Both the position numbers and the translations under genes were made by a program. 64,000 nucleotides of DNA. Source: Algivirga pacifica. GTDB taxonomy: Bacteria > Bacteroidota > Bacteroidia > Cytophagales > Flammeovirgaceae. Position 1 is the stretch's first letter, and every line of letters starts with the position of its first letter. This document shows positions 36,906-46,383 of the stretch, in pieces. Where the stretch lies: NCBI RefSeq assembly GCF_039543525.1, contig NZ_BAABJX010000038.1, positions 1 to 64,000 of the forward strand, read 5' to 3'. The notes under the pieces are model-generated. The model was not told where the DNA came from. It made no database searches and saw nothing but the letters and a program-made list of their open reading frames with translations.

Positions 36906-36950
36906 TTAACACTCAACTATTAAATTGTACTTTATCAACTTCAGTAAACC

Positions 36951-37157
36951 ATGAATAGAATTAAGGAAGTCCTGAACGAGAAAGGAATCAAACAAACCTG
37001 GCTTTCGTCCAAGCTGGGGAAAAGCTATAATATGGTGAACGGGTACGTACAGAACAGGCAACAACCAAGACTGGAAGTACTCATGGATATTGCAATTATC
37101 CTAGACATAGATGTAAGAGAATTAATTGTATCGAATAAAGCGATAAAAAGAGGTTAA
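36951..37157 (+). CDS. Xre-family HTH regulator (controller-like)
   Basis: A 68-residue DNA-binding protein consisting of a single Xre HTH: IKQTWLSSKLGKSYNMVNGYVQNRQQPRLEVLMDIAIIL. Its stop codon is immediately followed by the hsdM ATG with no spacer, so the two are translationally coupled. Small Xre proteins at the head of restriction-modification operons act as controller (C) proteins that delay nuclease expression; the palindrome at 36887 is the likely target. Type I systems rarely carry one, which makes this worth noting. Confidence 0.85.
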   Translation: MNRIKEVLNEKGIKQTWLSSKLGKSYNMVNGYVQNRQQPRLEVLMDIAIILDIDVRELIVSNKAIKRG

Positions 37158-39335
37158 ATGGATCATAAGTCACATAATCAAATTGTAAGTTTCATCTGGG
37201 GAATAGCAGATGATGTATTAAGAGATGTTTTTGTAAGAGGGAAATACCGTGATATCATCTTGCCTTTTACTGTTCTGAGACGACTGGATGCCTTACTTGT
37301 TCCTACTAAGGAAAAAGTTTTGGAGACTGTAGAGTTTATGAAAAAAGAGAAGATTGATAATCTGTCTGCCTTAAATAGTATCACTGGATATCCTTTCTGG
37401 AATAGTTCTCGATTTACTTTTGAAAACTTACTGCATGATGCTGACAATATAGATAGTAACCTAGAGGTATACCTGGATGGATTCAGTCCAAACGTGCAGG
37501 AGATTATCAGTAAATTTAAACTGAGAAATCAGTTGGAGACCATGAAGGAGAGTGAAATCACCTACTTGTTGATTGAAAAGTTTGCATCTAAAGAAATCAA
37601 CCTGAGTCCGGTAGAGGCCCTTAATGGTAAAAGTGAAAAATTACCTCCACTAACGAACCTTGGTATGGGGTATGTGTTTGAGGAGTTGATCCGAAAGTTT
37701 AATGAAGAAAATAACGAAGAAGCTGGAGAACACTTTACACCAAGGGAAATCATCAAATTGATGACCCATATTATGTTTACGCCTATCAAAGATCAAATTG
37801 ATAAAGGTACTTATTTGATTTATGACCCAGCGAGTGGAAGTGGTGGGATGTTAACAGAAGCAGAGGAGCAGGCTCATGAGTTAACAGGTAATAAAGCAAC
37901 GTTTTATCTCTACGGACAAGAGGTAAATCCTGAAACTTATGCGATCTGTACATCCGATATGCTGATTAAAGGGGAAAAGCCTGAAAATATTGCTTTTGGC
38001 TCCACATTATCGAAAGATGGCTTTGAAAACTTCTCTTTTGATTTTATGCTTTCTAATCCTCCTTATGGAAAGTCATGGAAAAATGATGTGGATGCGATTG
38101 TGGATGATCGAGGGAAAAAAGACAAAGAAAAAATTAAAGATGATCGCTTTCAAATTGGTTTGCCAACGATTTCTGATGGACAGCTACTGTTCTTGATGAA
38201 CATGGTCAGTAAAATGAAGCATAATACTGAGCTAGGAAGTAGAATTGCATCAGTACACAATGGCTCCGCTTTATTCACGGGTGATGCCGGAGGAGGAGAA
38301 AGTGAAATTCGCCGACATATTATTGAAAATGATTGGTTGGAGTGTATCATTGCACTGCCTAAAAACATCTTTTATAACACAGGTATCCCTACTTACGTAT
38401 GGATTCTCAGTAACCGAAAGCCTGCCAATAGGAAAGGAAAGGTACAATTAATTAATGCTTTAGATCTATATGTAAAGCTTCGTAAGAACTTAGGGGAAAA
38501 GAATTGTGAGCTAACGGAGGAGCACATCCACCAAATCACACAATTGTATATGGATTTCGAGGAAAATGAGATCTCTAAAATCTATCCTAATGAGCATTTT
38601 GGTTATAACAAGATTACAGTAGAACGTCCCTTGCGTTTATCGGCGCAATTTACGGCAGAAAATATAGCAGCGTTGCGATTTGATAAAGGCTTGCAAGATG
38701 AAATGACCTGGGCTTACGAAAAATTTGGAGAGAAGGTATATACTCAGCTGGATGAGCTTAAACCACAGATAGAAGCCTACTTAAAAAAGCATGAAATTAA
38801 ACTAAAGCCTGCTTCTAATAAAAAATTACTCAGTCAAAAGTTTTGGAATGATCAACTGGAAATACTTCAAGCTGCTGAGCAATTAATGAGTCTGGTGGGA
38901 ACACAACAACATGACGATTTCAATCTCCTTAGAGATTTGGTTAAAGATACCGTAAAGCAAGAAGGATTAAAACTGGATGCCAAAGCTCAAAAACGCACTT
39001 TGGAGGTTATCTCTTGGAAAAATGAAGAGGCGGAAGCAGTGATTAAGAAAACAGAAAAGGACGGCACCATTATTTATGAAGCGGATGCTGACCTAAGAGA
39101 TACTGAAAAGGTTCCTTTAGACGAAGAGATAGAAGTTTACTTTGACCGGGAAGTGTTCCAGCATGTTTCGGATGCCTGGATAGATCATAGTAAAACCATT
39201 AAAGGTTATGAGATTTCTTTCACCCGTTACTTTTACAACTACGTCCCTCCACGTAGCATAGAAGAGATCACGGCAGAAATTTTACAACTGGAAAGAGAAA
39301 CGGATGGTATTTTAAATGAAATCGTGAAGGACTGA
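37158..39335 (+). CDS. hsdM: Type I restriction-modification methyltransferase subunit HsdM
   Basis: N6-adenine methyltransferase of the HsdRMS complex. The 725-residue protein has an N-terminal HsdM helical domain (1-150), SAM motif I DPASGSGGM (about 223) and catalytic motif IV NPPYG (about 300). After about residue 480 there is a 240-residue extension (rich in E and K), making it longer than classical HsdM (about 500). The extension contains the predicted HsdS-contacting coiled coil and a region typical of longer Bacteroidota HsdM. hsdS follows after one base. Confidence 0.95.
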   Translation: MDHKSHNQIVSFIWGIADDVLRDVFVRGKYRDIILPFTVLRRLDALLVPTKEKVLETVEFMKKEKIDNLSALNSITGYPFWNSSRFTFENLLHDADNIDSNLEVYLDGFSPNVQEIISKFKLRNQLETMKESEITYLLIEKFASKEINLSPVEALNGKSEKLPPLTNLGMGYVFEELIRKFNEENNEEAGEHFTPREIIKLMTHIMFTPIKDQIDKGTYLIYDPASGSGGMLTEAEEQAHELTGNKATFYLYGQEVNPETYAICTSDMLIKGEKPENIAFGSTLSKDGFENFSFDFMLSNPPYGKSWKNDVDAIVDDRGKKDKEKIKDDRFQIGLPTISDGQLLFLMNMVSKMKHNTELGSRIASVHNGSALFTGDAGGGESEIRRHIIENDWLECIIALPKNIFYNTGIPTYVWILSNRKPANRKGKVQLINALDLYVKLRKNLGEKNCELTEEHIHQITQLYMDFEENEISKIYPNEHFGYNKITVERPLRLSAQFTAENIAALRFDKGLQDEMTWAYEKFGEKVYTQLDELKPQIEAYLKKHEIKLKPASNKKLLSQKFWNDQLEILQAAEQLMSLVGTQQHDDFNLLRDLVKDTVKQEGLKLDAKAQKRTLEVISWKNEEAEAVIKKTEKDGTIIYEADADLRDTEKVPLDEEIEVYFDREVFQHVSDAWIDHSKTIKGYEISFTRYFYNYVPPRSIEEITAEILQLERETDGILNEIVKD

Positions 39336-39336
39336 T

Positions 39337-40629
39337 ATGGAATATAATGAACTAAAAGATACTGATGCTATTTGGATTCCAAAGATCCCTGAACATTGGG
39401 ACCTTATAAAAGTAAGACATCTGTTTAAAGAGTCTTCAGTTAAAGGTTTTCCTAATGAGCCATTATTAGTAGCATCTCAAGAACATGGTGTTGTCAATAA
39501 AGAAGTCTTTGGTAAACGTACTATGGAAGCTACTAAAGACCTTCAAAACCTTAAGCTTGTAGAAGAGGGGGATTTTGTTATTAGCTTACGTTCATTTCAG
39601 GGAGGTATAGAGTATGCACATCAAAGGGGAATTATTAGTCCCGCTTATACTATAATAAAAGCATTAAGGCCTATTAATAAAAGATACTTTAAACATCTAT
39701 TTAAATCGAAGCCCTTTATTTCTTTGATGACTCTATGTGTTAAAGGGATTAGAGATGGACAAAATATTGACTTTCCTACTTTTAAAGGAGAGTATTTGCC
39801 GTTACCTCCAATTGAGGAGCAGGCTAAAATAGGAGCTTATCTGGACCGTAAAACGCAGCAAATACAAGAGTTTATTCAGAAGAAGGAGCGGTTGATTGAA
39901 CTTTTAGAGGAGAATAGATTAAGAAAGATTTTAGAATTGATTACAGGAAAACAAGGCTTTAACAGTTATAAAGATTCTGAAATAGACCATTTTGGGGAGA
40001 TTCCTTCACATTGGGAAGTAAAAAAACTTAACCTTATTTGTAAGGTAACTCTTGGTAAAATGCTTTGTAATGAAAATAAAGGAAATTATCACTATAAAAA
40101 ATATCTAAAATCAAAAAATATTGGTTGGGAAAATGTCATTCTTGATGAAGTAGATTCCATGTGGTTTTCTAAATCTGAAATGAAAACTTATCGTATCCAG
40201 AAAAATGATTTATTAGTCAGCGAAGGAGGAGAGGTAGGTAAAACATGTCTATGGAAAAATGAATTAGAAGAGTGCTATATTCAAAACTCTGTGCATAAAC
40301 TGACCTTTAATAAAGATTGCAATCCGATATACTACCAGTATTTATTTTTAATTTTAGGTAAAGGTGGATATTTCAAGTCAATTGTAAATCAAGTTAGTAT
40401 TGCCCACTTAACAAGAGAAAAATTGGTGAAAATAAAATGCTTGGTTCCCCCTATAGAGGAACAAGATTTAATATCCAATAATATAGAAATATTAAACACA
40501 GAAGTAGCTGAATTAATATCAAAAGCAAGGTTGGAGATTGATAAATCAAAAGAGTACCAAGAAAGTCTTATTACTCAAATGATCACAGGACAGCTAAAAG
40601 TACCTGAAAATTCTTATACAGCAGTATAA
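39337..40629 (+). CDS. hsdS: Type I restriction-modification specificity subunit HsdS
   Basis: Sequence-recognition subunit, 430 residues, with two target-recognition domains (about 15-150 and 220-370), each followed by a conserved helix: LPPIEEQAKIGAYLDRKTQ and VPPIEEQDLISNNIEILN. The first TRD starts with IPEHWDLIKVRHLF, and the second with IPSHWEVKKLN. The target is a bipartite sequence that cannot be read from here. The A+T-rich second TRD looks recombinationally swapped relative to the first. Confidence 0.93.
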   Translation: MEYNELKDTDAIWIPKIPEHWDLIKVRHLFKESSVKGFPNEPLLVASQEHGVVNKEVFGKRTMEATKDLQNLKLVEEGDFVISLRSFQGGIEYAHQRGIISPAYTIIKALRPINKRYFKHLFKSKPFISLMTLCVKGIRDGQNIDFPTFKGEYLPLPPIEEQAKIGAYLDRKTQQIQEFIQKKERLIELLEENRLRKILELITGKQGFNSYKDSEIDHFGEIPSHWEVKKLNLICKVTLGKMLCNENKGNYHYKKYLKSKNIGWENVILDEVDSMWFSKSEMKTYRIQKNDLLVSEGGEVGKTCLWKNELEECYIQNSVHKLTFNKDCNPIYYQYLFLILGKGGYFKSIVNQVSIAHLTREKLVKIKCLVPPIEEQDLISNNIEILNTEVAELISKARLEIDKSKEYQESLITQMITGQLKVPENSYTAV

Positions 40630-40672
40630 CTAAATCAACTGAGAAGATACCGCCGCAAGGAGTTATAGCAAC

Positions 40673-42112
40673 ATGGAAGTAGAAGAGTTACGCATACTGA
40701 TAGAAGAGCTAAGGGCATTGCCCCAGGAGAGTGAATGGGTAGAGTTTAAGGAAAATAATACGAATCCTCAGCGTATAGGGGCGTATATTTCTGGACTCGC
40801 CAACTCAGCCAATATAGAAAATAAAGAATATGCTTACCTGATTTATGGTATCAAGGATGATACTCAGGAAGTCGTAGGGACTACCTTCAAGCCCAGAGAG
40901 GAGAAAATTGGGAATCAAGAACTAGAGAATTGGCTGGTCACTCAGCTGAATCCACCTGTTGGGGTACAGATTTTTGAATTTTCCTATAAAGAGCGTCCTC
41001 TCGTCCTTTTTCAGATAGAACCTGCTTTAAATCGTCCGGTACATTTCAAGGGTGTTGCTTATGTTCGGGTAGGGAGTTACTTGAAAAACTTAAAAGATCA
41101 CCCAGACAAAGAAAGTAAGATATGGCAAAAGACGAAGCAGGTTGTATTTGAGAAAGAGTTGGCCATGCGTAACCTATTTGCGGATAAAGTCTTGGAATTG
41201 CTTGATTACCCTTCTGTTTTTAAATTACTGAATACACCTTTACCCACGGATAAGTCAGGAATCCTTGAAAAGCTGTTGGAGGAGAAACTAATAGAAAAGC
41301 GTTTCAATAAGTACCATATCACTAACCTGGGGGCTATTCTTTTCGCCAATGACTTACATAAGTTTGAAAAGTTAGCACGTAAAACACCTCGAGTAATTGT
41401 ATATAAAGGAAACAATAAGCTTCATACAATTAAGGAACAGGAAGGACACCTAGGATATGCTGTAGCTTTTGAACGCCTGGTCGATTATGTTAATGATAAG
41501 CTTCCATCCAATGAAGAAATAGGGCGAGTGTTTCGAGAGAAAGTTAATGTCTATCCGGAATTGGCTATTCGTGAATTATTAGCGAATGCCTTAATTCATC
41601 AGGATTTTTCTATTCGAGGCGCTGGTGTGATGATTGAAATCTTTGATAATAGAATAGAAATCACCAACCCTGGTAAGCCACTTATTGATACCAAACGATT
41701 CCTGGACCATAGTCCTGAGAGCAGGAATGAGCAATTAGCTTCTTTAATGAGGAGAATGGGAATTTGTGAAGAAAGAGGAAGTGGGATTGATAAAGTGATT
41801 GCCCAGATAGAGGTGTATCAATTACCAGCTCCAGACTTTATTTCAGGAGACAACTTTACCCGTGTGGTTTTATACTCTCCTAAAACGTTAAGACAGATGT
41901 CTAAACAGGATAAGTTAAGAGCCGTATACCAGCACTGTAGCTTGAAGTATATCAGTGGGGAATATATGACCAATCAAAGTTTGAGAGAACGCTTTGATGT
42001 TGATAAAAAGAACTATCCTGTTATTTCCAGATTAATTAAAGAGGCGGTTAATGAGGGCGTCATTAAGGAGTATGATAACTCCAGAATGTATGTTCCTTTC
42101 TGGGGAAGCTAG
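40673..42112 (+). CDS. Schlafen/AlbA_2 domain ATP-binding protein
   Basis: A 479-residue protein embedded between hsdS and hsdR. The N-terminal AlbA_2 (Schlafen-like) domain covers about 15-140 (SEWVEFKENN, YLIYGIKDDT, PVHFKGVAYVRVGSY). An HATPase_c_4-type region lies at about 290-390 (ELAIRELLANALIHQD, MGICEERGSGIDKVI), and a winged-helix region ends the protein. Such proteins often ride in type I RM loci and are proposed regulators or accessory defence factors. An AAGGAG sequence 10 bases before the ATG is a strong Shine-Dalgarno, unusual in Bacteroidota. Confidence 0.85.
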   Translation: MEVEELRILIEELRALPQESEWVEFKENNTNPQRIGAYISGLANSANIENKEYAYLIYGIKDDTQEVVGTTFKPREEKIGNQELENWLVTQLNPPVGVQIFEFSYKERPLVLFQIEPALNRPVHFKGVAYVRVGSYLKNLKDHPDKESKIWQKTKQVVFEKELAMRNLFADKVLELLDYPSVFKLLNTPLPTDKSGILEKLLEEKLIEKRFNKYHITNLGAILFANDLHKFEKLARKTPRVIVYKGNNKLHTIKEQEGHLGYAVAFERLVDYVNDKLPSNEEIGRVFREKVNVYPELAIRELLANALIHQDFSIRGAGVMIEIFDNRIEITNPGKPLIDTKRFLDHSPESRNEQLASLMRRMGICEERGSGIDKVIAQIEVYQLPAPDFISGDNFTRVVLYSPKTLRQMSKQDKLRAVYQHCSLKYISGEYMTNQSLRERFDVDKKNYPVISRLIKEAVNEGVIKEYDNSRMYVPFWGS

Positions 42113-42426
42113 ACCATGTAACCGGGATGTAACTGAAAGGTGATCATCCCGCCTTAATGACTACTTAAAGGCCGTTTTACTCGTAACTAAGATGTAACTG
42201 AGCTGAAATTATTCATGAGAAGTCTCCTTGCAAAGAAGACTCACGCACAAGATTAATTAAAGCCAATGACTTTAATTAGGTACGATGTTCATAGAGCTAA
42301 TAGATTTTTATTTATACCCATTAAATAAACATGTAACTGGGATGTAACTGAAATACTTTTTTATGTCCCATACGTTACTGTAAACAACATTTTTACACCT
42401 ACATTCATGTAACTGAACGAAAAACT
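42113..42426. repeat. Noncoding hsdR leader with ATGTAACTG repeat pairs
   Basis: This 314-base gap has no gene. It contains three pairs of 11-base direct repeats: 42116-42137 (ATGTAACCGGG ATGTAACTGAA), 42181-42202 (TCGTAACTAAG ATGTAACTGAG) and 42331-42352 (ATGTAACTGGG ATGTAACTGAA). A single ATGTAACTGAA lies at 42407-42417, only 10 bases before the hsdR ATG. The one-helical-turn spacing suggests cooperative protein binding. A local cis-regulator of the nuclease subunit is the simplest reading. Confidence 0.75.
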
Positions 42427-45400
42427 ATGGCATTTACAGACACTTCAGAGAGAGGCTTTCAAAAATATATTGTACAAGAATTAGCAGAAAAAAATGGTTT
42501 TATAGAAAGCAGTTCTGCTGATTTTAATAAAGAGTTTTGTATTAATCCTACACAATTATGGGATTTTATCGAGGCAACCCAACCGGATGCTTTTGAAATG
42601 ATTCAACGTAAAGGTAAGAGGGCTTTTTTGGTTCGTTTAGATAAAAAACTGCATGAGTTAGGGGTAATTGAGGTACTGAGAAAGGGGATAAAGCATTTTG
42701 ATAAAACAATTAACTTATTCTATCGTCAACCTGCATCCTCTTACAATGCTAAGGATCTTAAAAAATATCAATCTAATACCTTTTCAGTAACCCAAGAGCT
42801 GGGGTATAGTGAAACAAATGCGAATCGTTTAGACCTGACTATTTTTCTCAATGGGCTACCTATTATTACGTGTGAGCTTAAAAATCCATTGAGTGGGCAA
42901 ACGGTACATAATGCCATTCGTCAATATCAGACCGATAGAGATCCTAAAGAAAAGATTTTTTCTTTTGCCCGCTGCATGGTACACTTTGCTGCCGATACAG
43001 AGTTGGTCTTTATGACCACAAAGTTAAACTTCAAAAATACTTTCTTTTTACCCTTTAATAAGGGCTTAAATGAGGGTAGACCTGCAGGTAACTTTGGCTC
43101 TGGGAACCCAGTAAACCCTCATGGTTTAAAAACACACTACCTATGGGAAGAAATTCTGACAAAGCACTCTTTAGCGAACATTATCGACAAGTTTGCTCAG
43201 GTAGTAGAAGAGAAAGCAGAAGGAGCCAAGAAAGCAAAACGAATTATGATTTTCCCAAGGTATCATCAGCTTATGGCTGTTCGTCAGATATTGGGACATG
43301 CAAAAAAATATGGCGTTGGACATAAATACTTGGTTCAGCACTCAGCAGGCTCCGGGAAATCCAAATCTATTGCGTGGTTAGCTCACCAGCTGCATGGATT
43401 ATTTGATACTTCCGGTGAACATCACCTATTTGATTCAGTGATTGTCATCACAGATAGAGTCGTACTCGATAAGCAGTTAAGTGAAGACATCAAACAGTTT
43501 TCTCCTAAAAGAGGCATTGTAGAACATATCACCAGTGATGGAGGAAGTAAAACAAGTAATCTAAAAGAAGCGCTTGCCAATCGTAAAAAAGTCATCATTT
43601 GTACGGTACAGACTTTCCCATTTTTGCTGGATGAAATGTCTGAGTTGCCAGCTATGAACTTTGGAATTGTTATTGACGAAGCTCACTCTGGACAAAGTGG
43701 ACAAACTTCTTCTAAAATGAATGCTGTATTAGCTAATAAACAAACAGAAGGAGAAGAATACAAAACACTAGAAGATAAGATCAATGAATTGATTGAAAGT
43801 CGTAAGATGATCACCAATGGATCCTATTTTGCATTCACAGCAACCCCTAAAAATAAAACACTGGAGACCTTTGGTACTAAGTCAGAAGAAACGTATACCA
43901 ATGAAGATGGAGAAGTGAAATCTAAGTTCTATGCATTTCATGTGTACAGCATGAAACAAGCCATAGAAGAGGAATTCATTCTGGATGTATTGAAGAACTA
44001 TACCACCTATAATTCTTTTTACAAGCTTATTAGATCAGTTGAAGACAACCCGGAGTTTGATACAAAACAGGCTCAAAAGAAGTTAAGAGCTTACGTAGAA
44101 GGGCATGAGTTTTCTATAGGAGAGAAGGCTAAAATTATGATTGACCATTTTAATCGAGAGGTGAAGCACTTGATTAATGGAGAAGCCAAAACCATGGTTG
44201 TTACCAAAGACATTGTATCTGCTATCAAGTATAAACAAGCTTTTGACGCTTACTTAAAAGAAATCAAATCACCCTATAAAGCAGTTGTCGCTTTTTCAGG
44301 TAAAAAGACTTACAAGGGAGTCGAATACGATGAGGTTAGCATGAACAATTTTGAGGATAAGAAAAATGATATCCCAAAGAATTTTAATAAACCTCAGTAC
44401 CGTTTTTTAATTGTAGCCGATAAATACCAAACAGGTTTTGACCAACCATTACTGCACACAATGTATGTGGATAAAAAGTTATCTGATGTACAAGCTGTAC
44501 AGACTTTGTCAAGACTAAACAGGGCCAAAAAGCCATATAAGAAGGATACTTTTGTTTTGGACTTTTATAATAAAGCAGAAGATATTCAAAAAGCCTTTGA
44601 GCCTTATTACACAGCGACTATTCTAAGCGAGGAAACCAATCCCAACAAACTTAACGATTTGGTTGATAACTTAGAGGTATTTGAAGTTTACAGTGAATAT
44701 CAAGTGGAAGACTTTTTTGAGAAGTATATCAATGGAGCAGATCGAACTGTATTAGATCCTATCATTGATCGATCTGCTGAATTTTTTAGAAATGAGCTGA
44801 CTAAAGATCAACAAATAGAGTTTAAGAACAATGCCAAGTCTTTCCTACGAGTATATAGCTACCTGGCAAAAATATTAGATTTCAACAACCAAGAGTGGGA
44901 AAAACTATTTTGGTATCTGAAACTCCTTACCCCAAAACTATTTATTGAAAAAACGGAAGATTTAGCGGAAGGCATTTTAGAAACCATTGATCTGGAGAAC
45001 TACCGTCCATCCAAAGAAGACACAATAAATATTACACTAGAAGAAGAACCAGGAGAAGTCAAGCCTATACCTGTCCAAGTTGGCGGTAGTCAGTCAGAAG
45101 CAGATTTGGATACGCTTGAAAATATCCTTAGTGCATTTAATCAACGCTTTGGGGATATTGAATGGAGCGATAAAGATAAGGTACGACAAATCTTAACAGA
45201 GCAATTGCCTGCGGAAATGAAAGCAAACAAGGACATAATGGATGCTATTCAACATTCAGATAAGCAAAATGCAAAAATCTCCTCAGATAAAAAGCTAGAA
45301 GAATTGATGCAGCAATATTTATTTACTCAAACCGAAATTTTTAAAAAATTCACTTCTGATCAGGACTTCCAAAGAAAATACAAGGAGTTTATTTTCGATA

Positions 45401-45441
45401 CATTGATGGATACCAAGAAAGGGGTGAATACTAATCCATAA
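42427..45441 (+). CDS. hsdR: Type I restriction endonuclease subunit HsdR
   Basis: Motor and nuclease subunit, 1004 residues. The N-terminal PD-(D/E)XK nuclease contains LDLTIFLNGLPIITCELKN (about 140-158). Superfamily 2 translocase motifs are Walker A AGSGKS (about 306), DEAH in VIDEAHSGQSG (about 415), motif III FTATPK, and motif VI region QTLSRLNRAKK. The C-terminal helical domain binds HsdM. It is complete and in frame, so the system should be active. It is separated from the other subunits by the repeat-rich leader and may be separately controlled. Confidence 0.95.
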   Translation: MAFTDTSERGFQKYIVQELAEKNGFIESSSADFNKEFCINPTQLWDFIEATQPDAFEMIQRKGKRAFLVRLDKKLHELGVIEVLRKGIKHFDKTINLFYRQPASSYNAKDLKKYQSNTFSVTQELGYSETNANRLDLTIFLNGLPIITCELKNPLSGQTVHNAIRQYQTDRDPKEKIFSFARCMVHFAADTELVFMTTKLNFKNTFFLPFNKGLNEGRPAGNFGSGNPVNPHGLKTHYLWEEILTKHSLANIIDKFAQVVEEKAEGAKKAKRIMIFPRYHQLMAVRQILGHAKKYGVGHKYLVQHSAGSGKSKSIAWLAHQLHGLFDTSGEHHLFDSVIVITDRVVLDKQLSEDIKQFSPKRGIVEHITSDGGSKTSNLKEALANRKKVIICTVQTFPFLLDEMSELPAMNFGIVIDEAHSGQSGQTSSKMNAVLANKQTEGEEYKTLEDKINELIESRKMITNGSYFAFTATPKNKTLETFGTKSEETYTNEDGEVKSKFYAFHVYSMKQAIEEEFILDVLKNYTTYNSFYKLIRSVEDNPEFDTKQAQKKLRAYVEGHEFSIGEKAKIMIDHFNREVKHLINGEAKTMVVTKDIVSAIKYKQAFDAYLKEIKSPYKAVVAFSGKKTYKGVEYDEVSMNNFEDKKNDIPKNFNKPQYRFLIVADKYQTGFDQPLLHTMYVDKKLSDVQAVQTLSRLNRAKKPYKKDTFVLDFYNKAEDIQKAFEPYYTATILSEETNPNKLNDLVDNLEVFEVYSEYQVEDFFEKYINGADRTVLDPIIDRSAEFFRNELTKDQQIEFKNNAKSFLRVYSYLAKILDFNNQEWEKLFWYLKLLTPKLFIEKTEDLAEGILETIDLENYRPSKEDTINITLEEEPGEVKPIPVQVGGSQSEADLDTLENILSAFNQRFGDIEWSDKDKVRQILTEQLPAEMKANKDIMDAIQHSDKQNAKISSDKKLEELMQQYLFTQTEIFKKFTSDQDFQRKYKEFIFDTLMDTKKGVNTNP

Positions 45442-45568
45442 TACATTTGTTACCAGTAACTCATCAATGCTAAATGTTCTAGTATGTGAAAGCATTGACG
45501 AGTTTCTGGATGATTATGGAGAAGATGAGTGACGGAGCTGAGTAATACATTGTCTTTAAACTAACATA

Positions 45569-45606
45569 CCATAGCCATCATAACAACCTGGCTATGGTTA
45601 TTTTAC
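45569..45606 (+). terminator. hsdR terminator
   Basis: CCATAGCC (45569-45576) and GGCTATGG (45590-45597) form a perfect 8-bp stem followed by TTATTTTA. Confidence 0.75.
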
Positions 45607-45682
45607 TCACAGTAAATAAAATGGTAGAGTTACCATATTTTATATCCCAATAATCAATTTAATACACTCAAAAACTTATATC

Positions 45683-46330
45683 ATGGGTAATCACACAGAC
45701 TCAAAAAAACTAGACGTATGGAATAAAGCAACTAAAGTAGAAGGTTTCAACCCAAATCAATATAGACAAGATGCCTGTGGAGCTTGGATGGTCTGGAGTG
45801 AATTTGGACAAGAAACTGAATGGGGATGGGAGATTGATCATATATTCCCCGAAAGTAAGGGAGGCACTGACCACCTTGACAATTTAAGAGCTATGCACTG
45901 GGAAAATAACCGAAGTAAAGGTAATCGTTATCCAAAGTATATAGCTAAAGTTACTGCTGAAAACAATAAAAATATTAAAAAAGAGGAAGAAAGAGTAATT
46001 AACGAACATCTTCAAAAAAAGATAGAAACTTTATATAAGGGTAAATCCTTCTATATGTTTTTTGAGATAAAAAAGCATATTTATGACGACAGTGCTGAAT
46101 ATTGGAGTGATTATATCGTAGGAGTAACAAACGACCCTAAAACTATTCTTTTTTCTGAGTATGGTATTCCTGATGAAGGACATTGCTATATTTATAGGTC
46201 TGCTACATCTATGGATGACGCCAAAAAAGCATTAAATGATTTGGTAGAGCTCGGGTTAGAAAAACATAAGGGAAATAACGAAGGTAGTGTAGTTTTTGCC
46301 TTTAGGAAAATAAAACAATCAGTCAAATAA
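45683..46330 (+). CDS. HNH endonuclease-domain protein
   Basis: A 215-residue protein with an N-terminal HNH nuclease module: EIDHIFPESKGGTDHLDNLRAMHWENNRSKG (two runs: EIDHIFPESKGG and HLDNLRAMHWENNRSKG), complete with the H, N and H positions. The middle is helical and charged. The C-terminal 75 residues read YIVGVTNDPKTILFSEYG ... ATSMDDAKKALNDLVELG, a pattern resembling a small GIY-YIG-like or phage accessory domain; I do not claim the family. It has its own promoter region and terminators on both sides, so it is a separate cassette rather than part of the hsd operon. Confidence 0.75.
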   Translation: MGNHTDSKKLDVWNKATKVEGFNPNQYRQDACGAWMVWSEFGQETEWGWEIDHIFPESKGGTDHLDNLRAMHWENNRSKGNRYPKYIAKVTAENNKNIKKEEERVINEHLQKKIETLYKGKSFYMFFEIKKHIYDDSAEYWSDYIVGVTNDPKTILFSEYGIPDEGHCYIYRSATSMDDAKKALNDLVELGLEKHKGNNEGSVVFAFRKIKQSVK

Positions 46331-46337
46331 TAACCTT

Positions 46338-46377
46338 TTTGAGGAATGAATAGTAACAGTACCACTCATTCCTCAAA
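46338..46377. terminator. Bidirectional terminator between the HNH gene and the nitrilase-like gene
   Basis: TTTGAGGAATGA (46338-46349) and TCATTCCTCAAA (46366-46377) form a perfect 12-bp stem, with TTTTATTT to the right and a T/A tail to the left. The right side lies just beyond the TAA (46384) of the interrupted nitrilase-like gene. Confidence 0.8.
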
Positions 46378-46383
46378 TTTTAT

